Positions 1-11,013 of a DNA stretch of 64,000 bases are shown in pieces; the first letter of the stretch is position 1, and each line of letters starts with the position of its first letter. Made by a program: the position numbers and the translations under genes. Under the pieces are notes generated by a model that was not told where the DNA came from, made no database searches, and was given only the letters and a program-made list of their open reading frames with translations. Source of the stretch: Paracamarosporium sp. OC-R06-R3 (Eukaryota > Ascomycota > Dothideomycetes > Pleosporales > Didymosphaeriaceae); NCBI GenBank assembly GCA_019828545.1, contig JACVRA010000181.1, forward strand, positions 310,001 through 374,000, read 5' to 3'.

Positions 1-459
1 GCGCCACCCAACACTCGCTCGCACATATTGATTTTCATAGATCCCACCCTCAATCCACGATCCCCCTTCCCCGTCGCCAGCGAACCGCAATCCGTTCCAG
101 CGCGCTTTCGCACTCTGACCATCAGCGCTGAGACTCACTACGGGATTTTCGATCACCAGAGTGTTCAATGAAGCAGATTCGTGCCCGTTCATGTCCCCCG
201 TGTGAGTGTGCAGAAAGCTCTCAATAGCTGGCTGCCCGGTGACACTTGCGTTACCCCAGATGAACGTCGCATTTGTTGTGAAGAGGGCGGTGGCATCGTT
301 GAAACGACCGAACTGAGCAAGATGCGCAAAGGAGCGCTGGATGTCTTTGATTTCGCGGATCGACTCAACCCGTGAGACATCACGGGCAAGGCTTGTGATG
401 TTAGTGCTCGCTAACGCGAGCTCTGCAAGAAGTGCTGCACCTGTGAAGGCAAGCTTCAT
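1..459 (-). CDS. Secreted NTF2/SnoaL-like protein, 3' truncated by window edge
   Basis: An open frame runs from an ATG at 459 down to base 1 with no stop (153 codons), so the gene continues outside the window. Residues 1-18 (MKLAFTGAALLAELALAS) look like a secretory signal peptide. The following helix-rich part (IREIKDIQRSFAHLAQFGRF, then ALFTTNATFIWG and a VTGQPAIESFL stretch) is the layout of the cone-shaped NTF2/SnoaL fold: two helices, a strand carrying the 'D/N-A-T-F' element, then a helix with the G-x-x-A-I-x-x-F pattern. Members are small-molecule-binding or isomerase-like proteins; many fungal secreted copies have no known substrate. No intron is needed in the visible part. The family call rests on motif shape only, and the exact role is unknown. 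Confidence 0.6.
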   Translation of the reverse strand, partial: MKLAFTGAALLAELALASTNITSLARDVSRVESIREIKDIQRSFAHLAQFGRFNDATALFTTNATFIWGNASVTGQPAIESFLHTHTGDMNGHESASLNTLVIENPVVSLSADGQSAKARWNGLRFAGDGEGGSWIEGGIYENQYVRASVGWR

Positions 460-1257
460 GGCGGGAAATAGCTTCGTGATCACTGCTGGAGTCCTATTGA
501 GTTGCCCCGAATCGTCGTACGTCGCATCAGAAGGTGAGAGCTTGTTCGAGGCGGCCTTTGAAAATAAGATAATGATGCACAAAGGACATTTAAGGAAAAA
601 TATCTAGGCCATGTGTCTTGCACCTGAGTTTCGGCATTAGCGAAGTGAAATACCGATTACCGTATCTACTTCATTAATATGGATGAATAGCTGTAAGTGT
701 CCCCGCATCGCACCGTTACCATCGAATTTCAATCCTGCAGAAGGGAGTGAAGCTTTACCCGGAAACAGTGCCCAGAGATCTGGCCATATACTATGATATC
801 TGCATCTAGTCGGTGTTTATCTTGGCATTCTGTACCTTGTTCGAAGGCATCCGAAGTGCGTTGGTTATGCAAGACTCCGAATAGTCATTAGTAACAAATG
901 GAGATATGGAACAGGAGAACAAACATTATGCAGCATGCATGTAGATATTTGTTTCTAAGGACATTGGGTCGTCGTGACTCGTTGCGGCTGGCGATACCCC
1001 GATCGCTCAACTCGCCAAAGGAACGTAAGGCGACCCAGATGACGTGCTGATAAAACGGAGGGCTAAAGTTGGATTTCAAAACCGACATAACTCCTGGTGA
1101 AGCATAAAGTTTGAAGTAGAGAAGAAAAAGTACCGTAATCTTTGAAGGAAAGAATGTGATAAGCCCTGAATGGGAGGTCCGTTATGGAGTGTTCCCAAGC
1201 ATGGCCAAAGTTGACGTCTGAAGTGGCTAATATAGTACAAGAAGTTAGTATCAGCAT
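460..1257. other. Intergenic, no gene recognised
   Basis: About 800 bases between the truncated SnoaL-like gene (promoter side at 460 and up) and the 3' end of the aquaporin. Short open frames here overlap one another on both strands and lack family motifs. I see no RNA gene or repeat. Confidence 0.5.
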
Positions 1258-2127
1258 TCATAGGCCATCATCCTGGAGAAATTGAACCAAGCTAAATGTT
1301 CCGGCACCGAGTCCAGCACCCATTATAGGTCCGAGCCAGTAGATCCAGTCGTAGCTCTGGAAGCCGACGACTACAGCAGGTCCAAAGCTTCTGGCGGGGT
1401 TTAAAGATCCACCGGTGAAGAATACACCAGCAATCTCTGAAATGAACAAAGCCATGCCAATATAGAGTGGTTTTGCGCCTCCCGAGGGAAGCATGAGGAT
1501 TGTGAGAACAAGCTGCACAGTGAGGAACATCTCCAGGAAAAGGCCGCGCGGAATGGATGCAGATGGATCAAGGACGGTATTGAATGGCACGGGGCCTGGA
1601 AGAAGAGCCGAGATGACAAAGGAAGAGCAGACAGAAGCGAAGAGTTGCGCGGCGATTGAATAGAGAGTGCGGTCCCAACGTATGAGACCAACAACCCATA
1701 GCGCAGTAGTCACCTACTTGATATCTTAGCAATAGTCTTTCAGAGGCAAAGTCAGACCGTAGGTGTGCACTAAGAGCAGACATACCGCGGGGTTAAACAT
1801 GCCACCACTGACATCTGCAAAGATCGCAACGTTGACGGCCAGGGCACATCCAAAAGACAACGCAATGTAAAGAAGCTTTTGTACCTCCGGCGGCTTACTC
1901 GCATCTTCCGGAAGGAACGGATTGATAGTGGCGGCTTCGAGAGCGATCTGCGTTCCAGCGAATGCGAAGAACAGGAACATAAAGGTACCGACGAATTCAC
2001 CCAGGATAACAGTCAACTCCTTACGCAGTAAGCTAGGCTTCGGTCGGGTTGCAAGTGATGGCGCTCCACTAGAGCTCTCCGACTTTGCGAAGATAATATC
2101 CTGGTTCCTCTCCAAGTCCTTCTCCAT
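1258..2127 (-). CDS. Aquaporin (MIP family water channel)
   Basis: Two exons, 2127-1786 and 1713-1258, joined across a 72-nt intron (donor GTATGT, acceptor AAGTAG), give 265 residues. The splice restores frame exactly inside the first pore signature: FADVSGGMFNPAV then TTALWVVGLIRW. The second signature is GGSLNPARSFGPAV. Two NPA boxes plus about six hydrophobic helices define the major intrinsic protein family. The Arg after the second NPA and the absence of the longer glycerol-facilitator loops point to an orthodox water channel rather than an aquaglyceroporin. The N-terminal 35 residues are hydrophilic and probably cytosolic. It stands alone, with no obvious partner nearby. Confidence 0.88.
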
Positions 2128-4896
2128 GATGACGGTGGCTAAATCTTGTCGAAGACACCTGCTTCTAGTAAAGAAAGGAAATAAAAGACTCCGGGCCTAC
2201 AGATAAAGAAGCAGAGCCCTTGATGGCTATTTCTTAATGTAGCTCTTTATGGTTCACGCTGTCGTCACTGCCCTGGGGGCTCGGTGCGCCGTAGCAAGAT
2301 TGAAAATCTCTTAGTCTAGACGAACGCAGCTCGTGTACCTGAAGCTGAGCCCGAAACGCAGCTCCAAAACCACCATCTCCTGTTCTTCGGGAATTAATGA
2401 AAGAGCCACAAGGGGCGACCATGAACATTGAGTCCGTGTCCTCAGGCTAGCGGTGAACGAGCCATTGAGAGAAACGTAATGCGCGGGGGCACACGTATGG
2501 GAGAACAGCATCCGATCGCATTTGATCTCATCCACATCCATAATGTAGGAGTACACTCTAATCCTAGTGTTCGCCTCATTCACTTTCAGGTACGAAGACG
2601 TGCTGCGCGAACTGTCGGTTCAATGTGGACCAAGACTGGGAAAACAAAGCGGGAGCACCTGGTTTATATTGAAGCCGATAAAGGCGCGAGAACAGTTTTA
2701 ATGCAGCCAGGAAAAGCAGCCAACGGCTGTTCTGGATTCCGTTTGGAATTGGATTTGCGTTGAGTTCGAGACAGAGGGTGAAGCATGCCAATTTTCCACA
2801 CAAGCACAAATTGCTAGTAAGCCAAGCCGGATGCCGATGATGCGATCGCTGTTGAACGCACATAGGATTGTTATTAAAAACATTTCCGAAACAATGGGGT
2901 GGAACAGCAGTCGCAGTGAAAACAAGGATCACCGCGGGGATGAGACGCAGCCTAGGGCTGTAAGGCTCCGCGGGCCCATCCGCCACTACCCCACGGCTCC
3001 ACAGATGCGAGCATAAGGACAATGACGACGACCAATATATCCGAAGCGAGTTTAATACCTACTCTCTGGTCCATAGTTTAAGGTTTAGCGGTCAGTATTG
3101 TTTTTCCTTCGTGAGAATCTAAAGTCGATCTAGGCTCCAGCTAGCCATAGAATGATACGTTCGAAGCCGACATTACGCAAATTTTCTACGTAGTCGAATG
3201 ATATTCATTTCTCTAGCACGGACATGACCGTCTGTGTGACCATTTCGTGTCAAAATCTCTTTGTCAAAGCTTGTAGTATGTTAGCCAGGATGATCATGGA
3301 AGCGGAAGATCCCCTATTCTACAAGGCTGTCGCAGATGCAGAGTAACAAACGGCATGTTCTCTTTCTGACTTTCATCTCTCCTTACCGCGACTCTAGAAG
3401 CTCGTTGAGGTATGGGAGAGGGTCAGATGTGCCCAAAATTACCGAAAGAATACAATGTAAGACAAAAACTCCCTCGTAGAATTAGACTGGTCTTCGGTGC
3501 TCTCGATGCCCTTGCGCAAAGCTGGCAAGGACCGGAGCTAGACGAGTTCGTTTTTGAGACGTACCCACCGTGAAGCGCTCACGGTCCACATGTCTAGGCA
3601 AGGCAGAGCGTTGTGTGTTCGGCACGCCCCGGCACTATGATCTGAAGCAGTTGTTAGTATGTATCTTGTAGATTCAAGCGTAATCTGTGACGAGAGTGGA
3701 GAACAACGACGCTCGAGAACTGTGAGACGAAACCAACAGGAGGTCCGTGCGCACCAAGTGGGAACGCGTTCCCCGCTCTTGCTTTCTCTCCATCGCGCAC
3801 GCATCTAACGTTCATGGATCTTCCACCGCCGGGTGCACTACTATCAACCTCGTTGTATTGTGCAGAGTGTTCATATAGGATCTAAAAAGTTCTTAGTATA
3901 GAGTCCCCAACTCGCTACTCGCGGCCTTTCTAACATTCGCACATCTGTTCGGTCCTCTCAACCCAATTTTGTAGGACCATCATTATTTAAAAGATGTGAA
4001 AGCAGCGATTTAAAGAGCTTGAGTTTCATTGAGTCTTTGCACATGACATGCGGAGAAATACAAACCCTATTGGTGAAGGGTACTCACAGCTTTGCAGTCA
4101 ACCGGACACAAACATACTACTACAGCCTAAGTACCGTCGGACGCAGTAGATTGCGTCTGCCCATCGTATGCTCATGGTGCTACTATGGCCCCTTGGACCA
4201 TTTAGACGATGAAGCCCGCCCAGGACCCGTCCAACTTTGGCTATCACCAACCATCAAGGCCATCGTGGGTAGCCTCAGCGTGATAAACGTGCATTTTGTT
4301 GTAGCGGACGTGGGATAATGGTAATATTGGCCCGGGATTTTTAGGTAGGCATCCTAATCATAAGGCGATACAGCAACTTCATAATCACTTCTTTTCTTAC
4401 AAACATTCTTCTCACGCTCAACCAATTTGTCGCACATTGTGCAGCTCTTCATCGTGGCAACAAGACAAGCCCTAGTACTCGGTAACACTGGCCGCTTTGC
4501 CATGGCAAAGTCGCTGGAGCAAGTAAAATACCATGTAGTTACGCGGCTACCGTGTTCGCTGCCCCACGTTCCGCCAATCAGACTAGGGTCGGAAAATTAC
4601 TTGTGCATTGCAAAAGCGCCAACAACCTGGCGCGTGCCCGGGGATTACCAACCCCAGCATAGTTCGGGGCATAGGTACCCTTTTCAACATAACTAGTGTG
4701 TAATGCTTGTCGTTAGGTGTTGTGCAAAGGCTTGAGATAGGAGGAAACTGCCAACCGTAATAACGAGACGGGGTACCTCTACCGAACGCCGCCCGTTGGT
4801 CCCTGTGTTTTAATTCGTATATAGAACGCTATAATCGTTTCTTGTGTCTAATGTTTTACTCTACCATCGTTGATGCGATACGGAGAAATCAATATC
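2128..4896. other. Long intergenic region with only fragmentary reading frames
   Basis: Nearly 2.8 kb between the aquaporin promoter and the lyase. Several medium frames exist (for example 2576-3022 on the minus strand, 148 codons) but none shows a recognisable domain, and hydrophobic pieces on the minus strand around 2,700-3,070 shift frame repeatedly. This could be a decayed membrane-protein gene, but I cannot name it. Confidence 0.35.
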
Positions 4897-6685
4897 ATGT
4901 TACTCCGTGCAGTACTCTCGTTCCTTTCGTTCGTAACGGTAGCCTTCGCAGCATGGGGATACACCGATGATGGTTCAAACTATGTCATCGACACAGGGGC
5001 ATCCCTCGTCGTTAAAGTCAGCAAGTCAAACGGGGATATGACATCGATCGTCTACAACAGCGTTCAATACAACGGACAAAGCGGAAAGAATAGCCAAGTC
5101 GAATCAGGGCTCGGAAGCAGCACAGTGTCAATTTCGCAATACTCAAGTCCAGCGGTGATCAAAGTATCCATTGTTTACGGCACGTTGAAACATTGGCTCG
5201 TTTTCCGCCAAAATTTGCCCAATGTATACATATTTGTGAACAAGAAGGACGACAGCGTTACAGTACAGCGGTATATTGTACGCATTCCTGATGGGGTGTT
5301 CACTAGGCAGAGTACCGATACTGACTGGATTCCTGACGGCGCATCTACTATTGAGTCCGGCGATGTCAACGGCGACTCGAGCGGTTACACGTACAGCAAG
5401 CATTATACCGGACTCAAATACGGCCGCACAATCGACTATGATTATGTTGGCTACACTAAATCGGGCGCAGGAATTTTCATGATTCGTTGCAACCGCGAAA
5501 AAGCCTCTGGAGGACCGTTCTTCCGTTCGCTCCAACGACGTGGTGGAGGGGGCGTTGACCTGTACGACATCTATTGGTATAGCATGGGTAGGCTGACTCC
5601 GGATCAACGAGAAACACGACAAGATGCTTTTGCTAATTTTATATGTAGGACACACTGATCCCATGCGCTATGGCCTTCACGGTTACAGCACACTCGCATT
5701 CACAACCGGAGGCGCTCCTGACTCAAGTCTCTTTGCAAAGAACACGGACACCACTTGGGTGAATAATCTCGGCGTAAGGATTTCTATTGTCCCCCATGGT
5801 CTTCGCTAACGTGCCTAGATTGATGGCTGGGTTGCTACCTCAGGTCGCGGTTCGGTAGCCGCAGTAGGAATCAAGAACATGAAGTCCGGCTTCCAATACG
5901 TTGCCGGCCTGAGCAACACTGCCGCACAATATTGGAGTATCGCCGACAGCAGTTCTGGATACTTCAAGATCAAAGATGTTCTGCCAGGAACCTATACCCT
6001 CACAATCTACAAGAGCGAGCTGGAAGTTGCGACATCTTCCGTGACTGTGACTGCCGGCCAAGCACTCGCTTTGAATAGCATCACTGCTAATGACCCACAA
6101 GATGTCACGGCAATCTGGAGGATCGGTGATTGGGACGGGACACCAAAAGGGTTCCTCAATTTCGAGGATACGCCAATGAAGCCAACGTACATGCATCCTT
6201 CTGACTCGCGCCTCAAGTCTTGGAACCCAGCAAATTTCATCGTCGGCACAACGGCTGTCAATGGTTTCCCGTAAGCATCTCCTCTTCACTTTCGTCCGAC
6301 ATACTAACAATCCCACAGCGGGTACCTCTGGCAAGATATCAACAACGACCACCTTATCTACTTCCATCTCTCCGCCGCGCAGATTGCCGCCTCCGCAACG
6401 CTTCGAATTGGCATGACGGAAGGCTTCATTGGTGGTCGCCCCATGATTAGCGTCAACTCTTGGACACCTTCTCTCACACCCGCGCAGGACGAAGGTAGCA
6501 CGCGTAGTTTGACAGTCGGGACATACAGAGGTAACAACAAGATGTTAACATGGACAATTCCCGCAAGCGCATGGTTGACAAGCACAAGCGATTGGCAGAT
6601 TCTAAAATTGAGTGTTATTACGGGAAGCACGGGGAGTGGGTATCTGAGCGGCGGGGTTGCGATTGATGCTATTGATCTTATATAG
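4897..6685 (+). CDS. Secreted rhamnogalacturonan lyase (polysaccharide lyase family 4)
   Basis: Four exons (4897-5587, 5649-5773, 5819-6270, 6319-6685) give 544 residues; all three introns (45-61 nt) have GT-AG ends and keep frame. The start at 4897 is preferred over the upstream in-frame ATG at 4870 because MLLRAVLSFLSFVTVAFA is then a clean signal peptide. The enzyme should cleave the rhamnose-galacturonate backbone of pectin by beta-elimination outside the cell. Support: the N-terminal beta-sandwich start (AWGYTDDGSNYVIDTGASLV), the family block HTDPMRYGLHGYST recreated exactly by splicing, a middle fibronectin-III-like domain (PGTYTLTIYKSELEV), and a C-terminal jelly-roll domain opening with IWRIGDWDGTPKGFLN and carrying DINNDHLIYF. 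Length matches fungal PL4 enzymes (about 520-550). Confidence 0.9.
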
Positions 6686-6966
6686 AGACGGTCATAGCAA
6701 AAGTCAGGAACAACAATAAATGAATACTTAAAGCGCAGAGTGAGGGGCTCACCAATTCGTAAATAGAAGAACGGCAAACCGTCCAGGTGGGCAGTGAGTT
6801 CATCACGTGAGCTCCCTCCGATTGCGCCTTCTTCTCTGACTGATGCGCATCCAAAACAAAAATCGTCTGCACTTCCTATCGACTACACTTCCCTCTGACA
6901 GCCGCATTGCCTTATCACCCCCGCATCTTAGGCTGCGACAGAATCAACAAGGATACGTTGCTCGAA

Positions 6967-8180
6967 ATGGCATCTATAGTCTCAAGGAAGGTCCTCGAGA
7001 TCGTCCCCAGTCCGGATACTATCATTACATTGGAAGAGCCACTTCGCCGCTGGTCAGATTTCTTGGAAGAGAGCTCTGTATGGCACAAGAGCGTCAAGCT
7101 TAGGGTGGAACATGGCTATTTCAGCGTTGGGGAGTGGAAGGCTCAAGAGCTTTCTGGAGATGGGAGCGATGACAGCGGAGGTAAAAGTCTCATTCATTGT
7201 ACGGGTGATTTCTCACATATATGTGAAACTGACATCATGTGACAGACATCATGCACGTAACGCCAAATATCGAGACTGGCTGCAACTCAAGCGAAGAGAA
7301 GCCTAGTTTCTCCTACGGCGTCTATTCGGGCGTTCTCATGGCAGCGTCGACGCTTTTTTACAACCTGCTCCATAACATCGCGCGATCTCAGGACGGTTTC
7401 ATTCATATCACGGTGCAGAAGTTACATCCGCTTGCTCTGCGTGATGTGCTTTACATCATTCATCACAAAACAAATGAAATCCCAAAGTGTCCCAGTATGG
7501 GAAGGATGGCCGCAATCGCTCTTGTCGTTCATGCGAGCGAATGTAACTCCGCCGTGCAGCTCATTGGTGACGTCTTGTGCGAGAAGTTCGAGAAAGATCG
7601 CATGAATATGCCAGAAACCATATGTCGCATAATCTGGTTGTGCCTGTGGGTGTCTTACATCTTTCGCCGTGAGGAGTGGTTCAAGGAGGTCACAAATATA
7701 CTACTCCGGCACACCAAAGACACGCTATTACCTGGAATGAGAGCGCTGCCTCTTGACAACTTAATCTGTCAGTGATATGTGTAACTTTGAAGAACCGAAG
7801 CTGAACTTAGAGTAGCCTCTATCCAGAACAAGCGGATCAAGGTGTTGAACGATGCCGTGGGGAGTCTATTCGACTGGTGTTCACACTATGCAGACCCATC
7901 TTATACCTGCAAGGCACACAAAGAATGCTCCTTCGAATGTGGATCGATCATGGAGGGAGCATTGAAAAGAAACATGAGGAAGTTGAAGATTGTTGGTCGT
8001 GATGCAGGAGAAGGCTTTCCAGATGATATGAGCCTTGAAGAGCTTTACGTTGGGGTAGCTGCGTTTCAAACTCCAGTATGGCATCATGGAATATTTGGGT
8101 TGCACCCATGTGACTTCGGGGAGCTTCAGATGGGGTTTCAATTCCATAAATCGGCACTGGAGTTGAAAGACATGGAGTAA
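6967..8180 (+). CDS. BTB-like fungal protein A
   Basis: Three exons, 6967-7180, 7246-7771 and 7811-8180, give about 369 residues. The second splice is uncertain: a GTGATA donor is used here, and GTCAGT at 7768 with another acceptor also keeps frame. The centre reads as a degenerate BTB/POZ-type fold common in ascomycetes: a YSGVLMAASTLFYNLL helix (where the paralogue downstream has VSSRHLMLASPWFRRAL), then FIHITVQKLHPLALRDVLYI, a block of helices, and the IIWLCLWVSYIFRREEWF segment. The C-terminal third contains Cys pairs and HPC. It lies in tandem with a relative at 8989-10549. Such proteins are usually untested; a role as protein-interaction scaffold is inferred from the fold only. Confidence 0.6.
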
Positions 8181-8988
8181 ATGGGGACCTGATAGGACAG
8201 AGAGTTGGTTCATAGAAGGCGTCCCACAAGTCTAAATCACTCTAGCTACACATACGGTTGCCAGATGCACCCAGTGTTATTGGGGGTGCTTCGGAAACCG
8301 AAACTTTAAGATAAGAGCTTTTTATGCTTACAGATGGGAGCATAGTGACAGAGATTAATACAACTACTCTTTTCTGTTCGTAGCTTGAGTTGAAATAGGT
8401 GGGGCATACACAAACCGGGTATTCAACTACAAAAGAAGTAAAGTATCATGAAGTCGCTTACCGAGGGTCAAAATGGCAAACAGGAACCGATCTTAGTTGT
8501 TAGATTCAGCGATACTAAGACGGCGTCACCGAAACAATCCCACCATCCTCGACCAAGACGGCAACTATATTCGCGTCAGTTCGATGGTATTGAATTGGAC
8601 ACCTAAATCTATCAATGCTGCAGCTGGCGAGAATCTGGACAGTATGCTTGTGATTTATTTATATTGTATAATCCTTCGAGATAGATGCTGTTGTCCTGCC
8701 TCCCAAGTCCACGATTTTGCAGGAATGTGACAGCTCATCAAGACTATGCTGAGTAACAGTGCTGCCCAATAAAACTTACGCGTGGTCATGGTAAGCGGGG
8801 GAACCAAATTTCCGGGTCAGGCAGCGAGCTTACTCACGTGAGAATCTCCGCACGCCGCCGGATTTCTCTCCAACTTTTCTTTTGAGGCCTTCGGGAATAA
8901 CTTCTCTTGTGTATCTTCTGAGACGTGAAAGTATTACCATTACAAGCCTAGTCCCTCACCGCTATCGGCAGTGTCAGCAATCAACAAG
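8181..8988. other. Intergenic between the two BTB-like genes
   Basis: About 800 bases. A frame at 8497-8730 has no motif and overlaps the promoter region of the next gene. No RNA gene or repeat seen. Confidence 0.45.
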
Positions 8989-10549
8989 ATGCCACTAGTG
9001 AAACATTTTATCGATCCCGATCCTGATACAGTCATCGCGTTAAGAAATCCTTGCACGGATTTTGCTCCCTGGGAGGAGGGCGCAAATAAACAATCATCCG
9101 CCGCTGTACGTAGCCTATCATTACTCCCAAATACTGAGGAAAAACGTATGGCACAGCATAGTGCTCCAGTAGACAGTTTTTACTGACACAATTCAGGACG
9201 TGGCACTATTGGCCGCAGCCCAGGGTAAAAATGGTGAATGGCCACATAACTCAAAGAAGAAAAAGGGCAAAAAATCACAGAGACAACGAGAGCAACCCCA
9301 GTCTTATGGGTTGAGTATCGAGAGCACTGTTAACGGTCCCCTTGAGAGTCTATTTGGAGCAGGACCTATAGATGCACCGGATGAACCTTCAAGCTCAACC
9401 CAGGAAACATGCACGGAACCTGCAAACGATGAACCAGTAACAAACGAGCAACTTGAGCCAGAAGAAGGAATTTACTACTACGTTTCCTCTCGCCACCTGA
9501 TGCTAGCATCACCTTGGTTTCGCCGTGCTCTCACAGAAGGGAAGTGGGCCGAGTCCGAACGTGACGAAAAGGACGGTTTAATCCATATTACAGCAGACGA
9601 CTGGGACAGTGAATTATTCTTGATGTTGTTAAACATCTTCCACCTCAAGAATCGGCAAGTGCCTCGGAAGGTGCCGTTGATTGATCTCGCAAAGCTTGCA
9701 GTCCTTGTCGACTACTATGAATGCGCCGAGGCCGTAGAGCTTTTCAGCAACATGTGGATAGAAGAACTAATGACTCATGTCCCCATACCGGAAACGTATT
9801 GTCGTACTTTGATACTGTGGCTTTGCGTCGCGTGGGTGTTCCATCGACAGGACCAATTTGAAAAGGCTACGCTTGCTGCTATCAAACACTCTCCCGAGCC
9901 TGTCCGTACACTTGGCCTCCCTATTCCGGACAGAATATCAGGTAAGTAAGCTCTGTTACACTTTCTTTTGCTTCTTGACTGAATTCCGATAGAAAAAATC
10001 AATCTCAAGCGTTTTGAAGCGCTGGAACACGTTTTCGAGAGTCTACATAGTCTCCGAGAGAAATATATGAGTCTGGAATACGTGTGCCCTCAAAATGCAG
10101 CGTATTCTTCCGTTTGCGGGTCATTTCTTTATGGGGTATGTTTAATGCTCTATTAGATATTTGAGAGCACGTTCTATATCTTCCAGCACTGCATCCAAAT
10201 TGCACGGTTAGGCGTCTATGAGCTCGTAACTTCTGAAAGGATCAGCGTATGCTAAAGTCGCTAACGTATACTTGACAATCAGGCAATCACGAAGGAAATG
10301 CTCCGCATACAAATCCTTTCGCCGAGACCCAAGAAACCTTTTGAAGGAATGAGCTTCGAGCAACTTTGCTCTGATGTTCGGAACTTCATGTGTCCCTCTT
10401 GGTACTGCAACAGTGTAAATCATTATAGGTACTACGATCATCAAGCCCAGCACCAACTATGCGGCTTATCAACAACAATGTCAGTCATTCTCGACAATAT
10501 CGCAAGCACCGTTGTCAGCTTGAAGTTGGGATCTTTCAAGAGAGTTTAG
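8989..10549 (+). CDS. BTB-like fungal protein B
   Basis: Five exons (8989-9105, 9197-9941, 9993-10135, 10187-10246, 10283-10549) give 443 residues; the last intron is only 36 nt and is the weakest part of the model. After a Lys-rich stretch (NSKKKKGKKSQRQREQ, a possible nuclear signal) and an acidic linker, residues from about 140 match the fungal BTB pattern: YYYVSSRHLMLASPWFRRAL, EKDGLIHITADDWDSELFLM, LLNIFHLKNRQVPRKVPL, LAKLAVLVDYYECAEAVELF and LILWLCVAWVFHRQDQFEKA. The C-terminus ends in helices (SVILDNIASTVVSLKLG). It is a clear relative of the gene upstream in the same orientation, probably an old tandem duplicate. Biochemical role unknown. Confidence 0.7.
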
Positions 10550-11013
10550 TCGGGTTTATCTTAGAAGAATATCTGAGTGCGTCTCTCGTGCTGTCTTTGA
10601 GATTAGATCCAGGAGAGCATGTGACTGCCATAGAAATCACAACAACAAAAAAGAATGCAGAATGATTCACGATATTCCATAGAAATGTTTCAGTATCTGG
10701 AGTGTTGTTTTTGACGAAAATTTGGCATACGCCTTGGTACAAAAATGATGCAAAAAAGGTGATTCCCCTGGGAATTAGTACAAAAAAAAGAGCGCAATAA
10801 AAAAAAAGTTTCAGTATAAAACAGTTTGCTCAGTGTTGGAAATTGGCACATCGAAAAGAGCATGCTTTATATCAGCGCAAGCGTCCAAATGACATCTGGT
10901 CGTTGTCAGGAATCCATTTGACTCTAACTAATCTCTATATATATCTTAAACTAACTTTTAGACGCGATTACTATTAGCTTTTAGTGCAAACATATCCCCC
11001 TTTCCTCGATTTT
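10550..11013. other. 3' intergenic, convergent gene ends
   Basis: Between the BTB-like gene end and the stop of the minus-strand kinase-like gene. It contains A-rich runs near 10,770-10,810 (poly-A tracts) that may serve as 3' processing signals. No gene seen. Confidence 0.5.

Noticed and set aside
2576..3022. 148-codon minus-strand frame as a gene
   Set aside because: No domain, mixed hydrophobicity, and overlapping frames look equally protein-like. At most part of a relic.
5143..5664. 173-codon frame antisense to the rhamnogalacturonan lyase
   Set aside because: It is a shadow of the PL4 coding exon, which has strong family motifs and matching introns.
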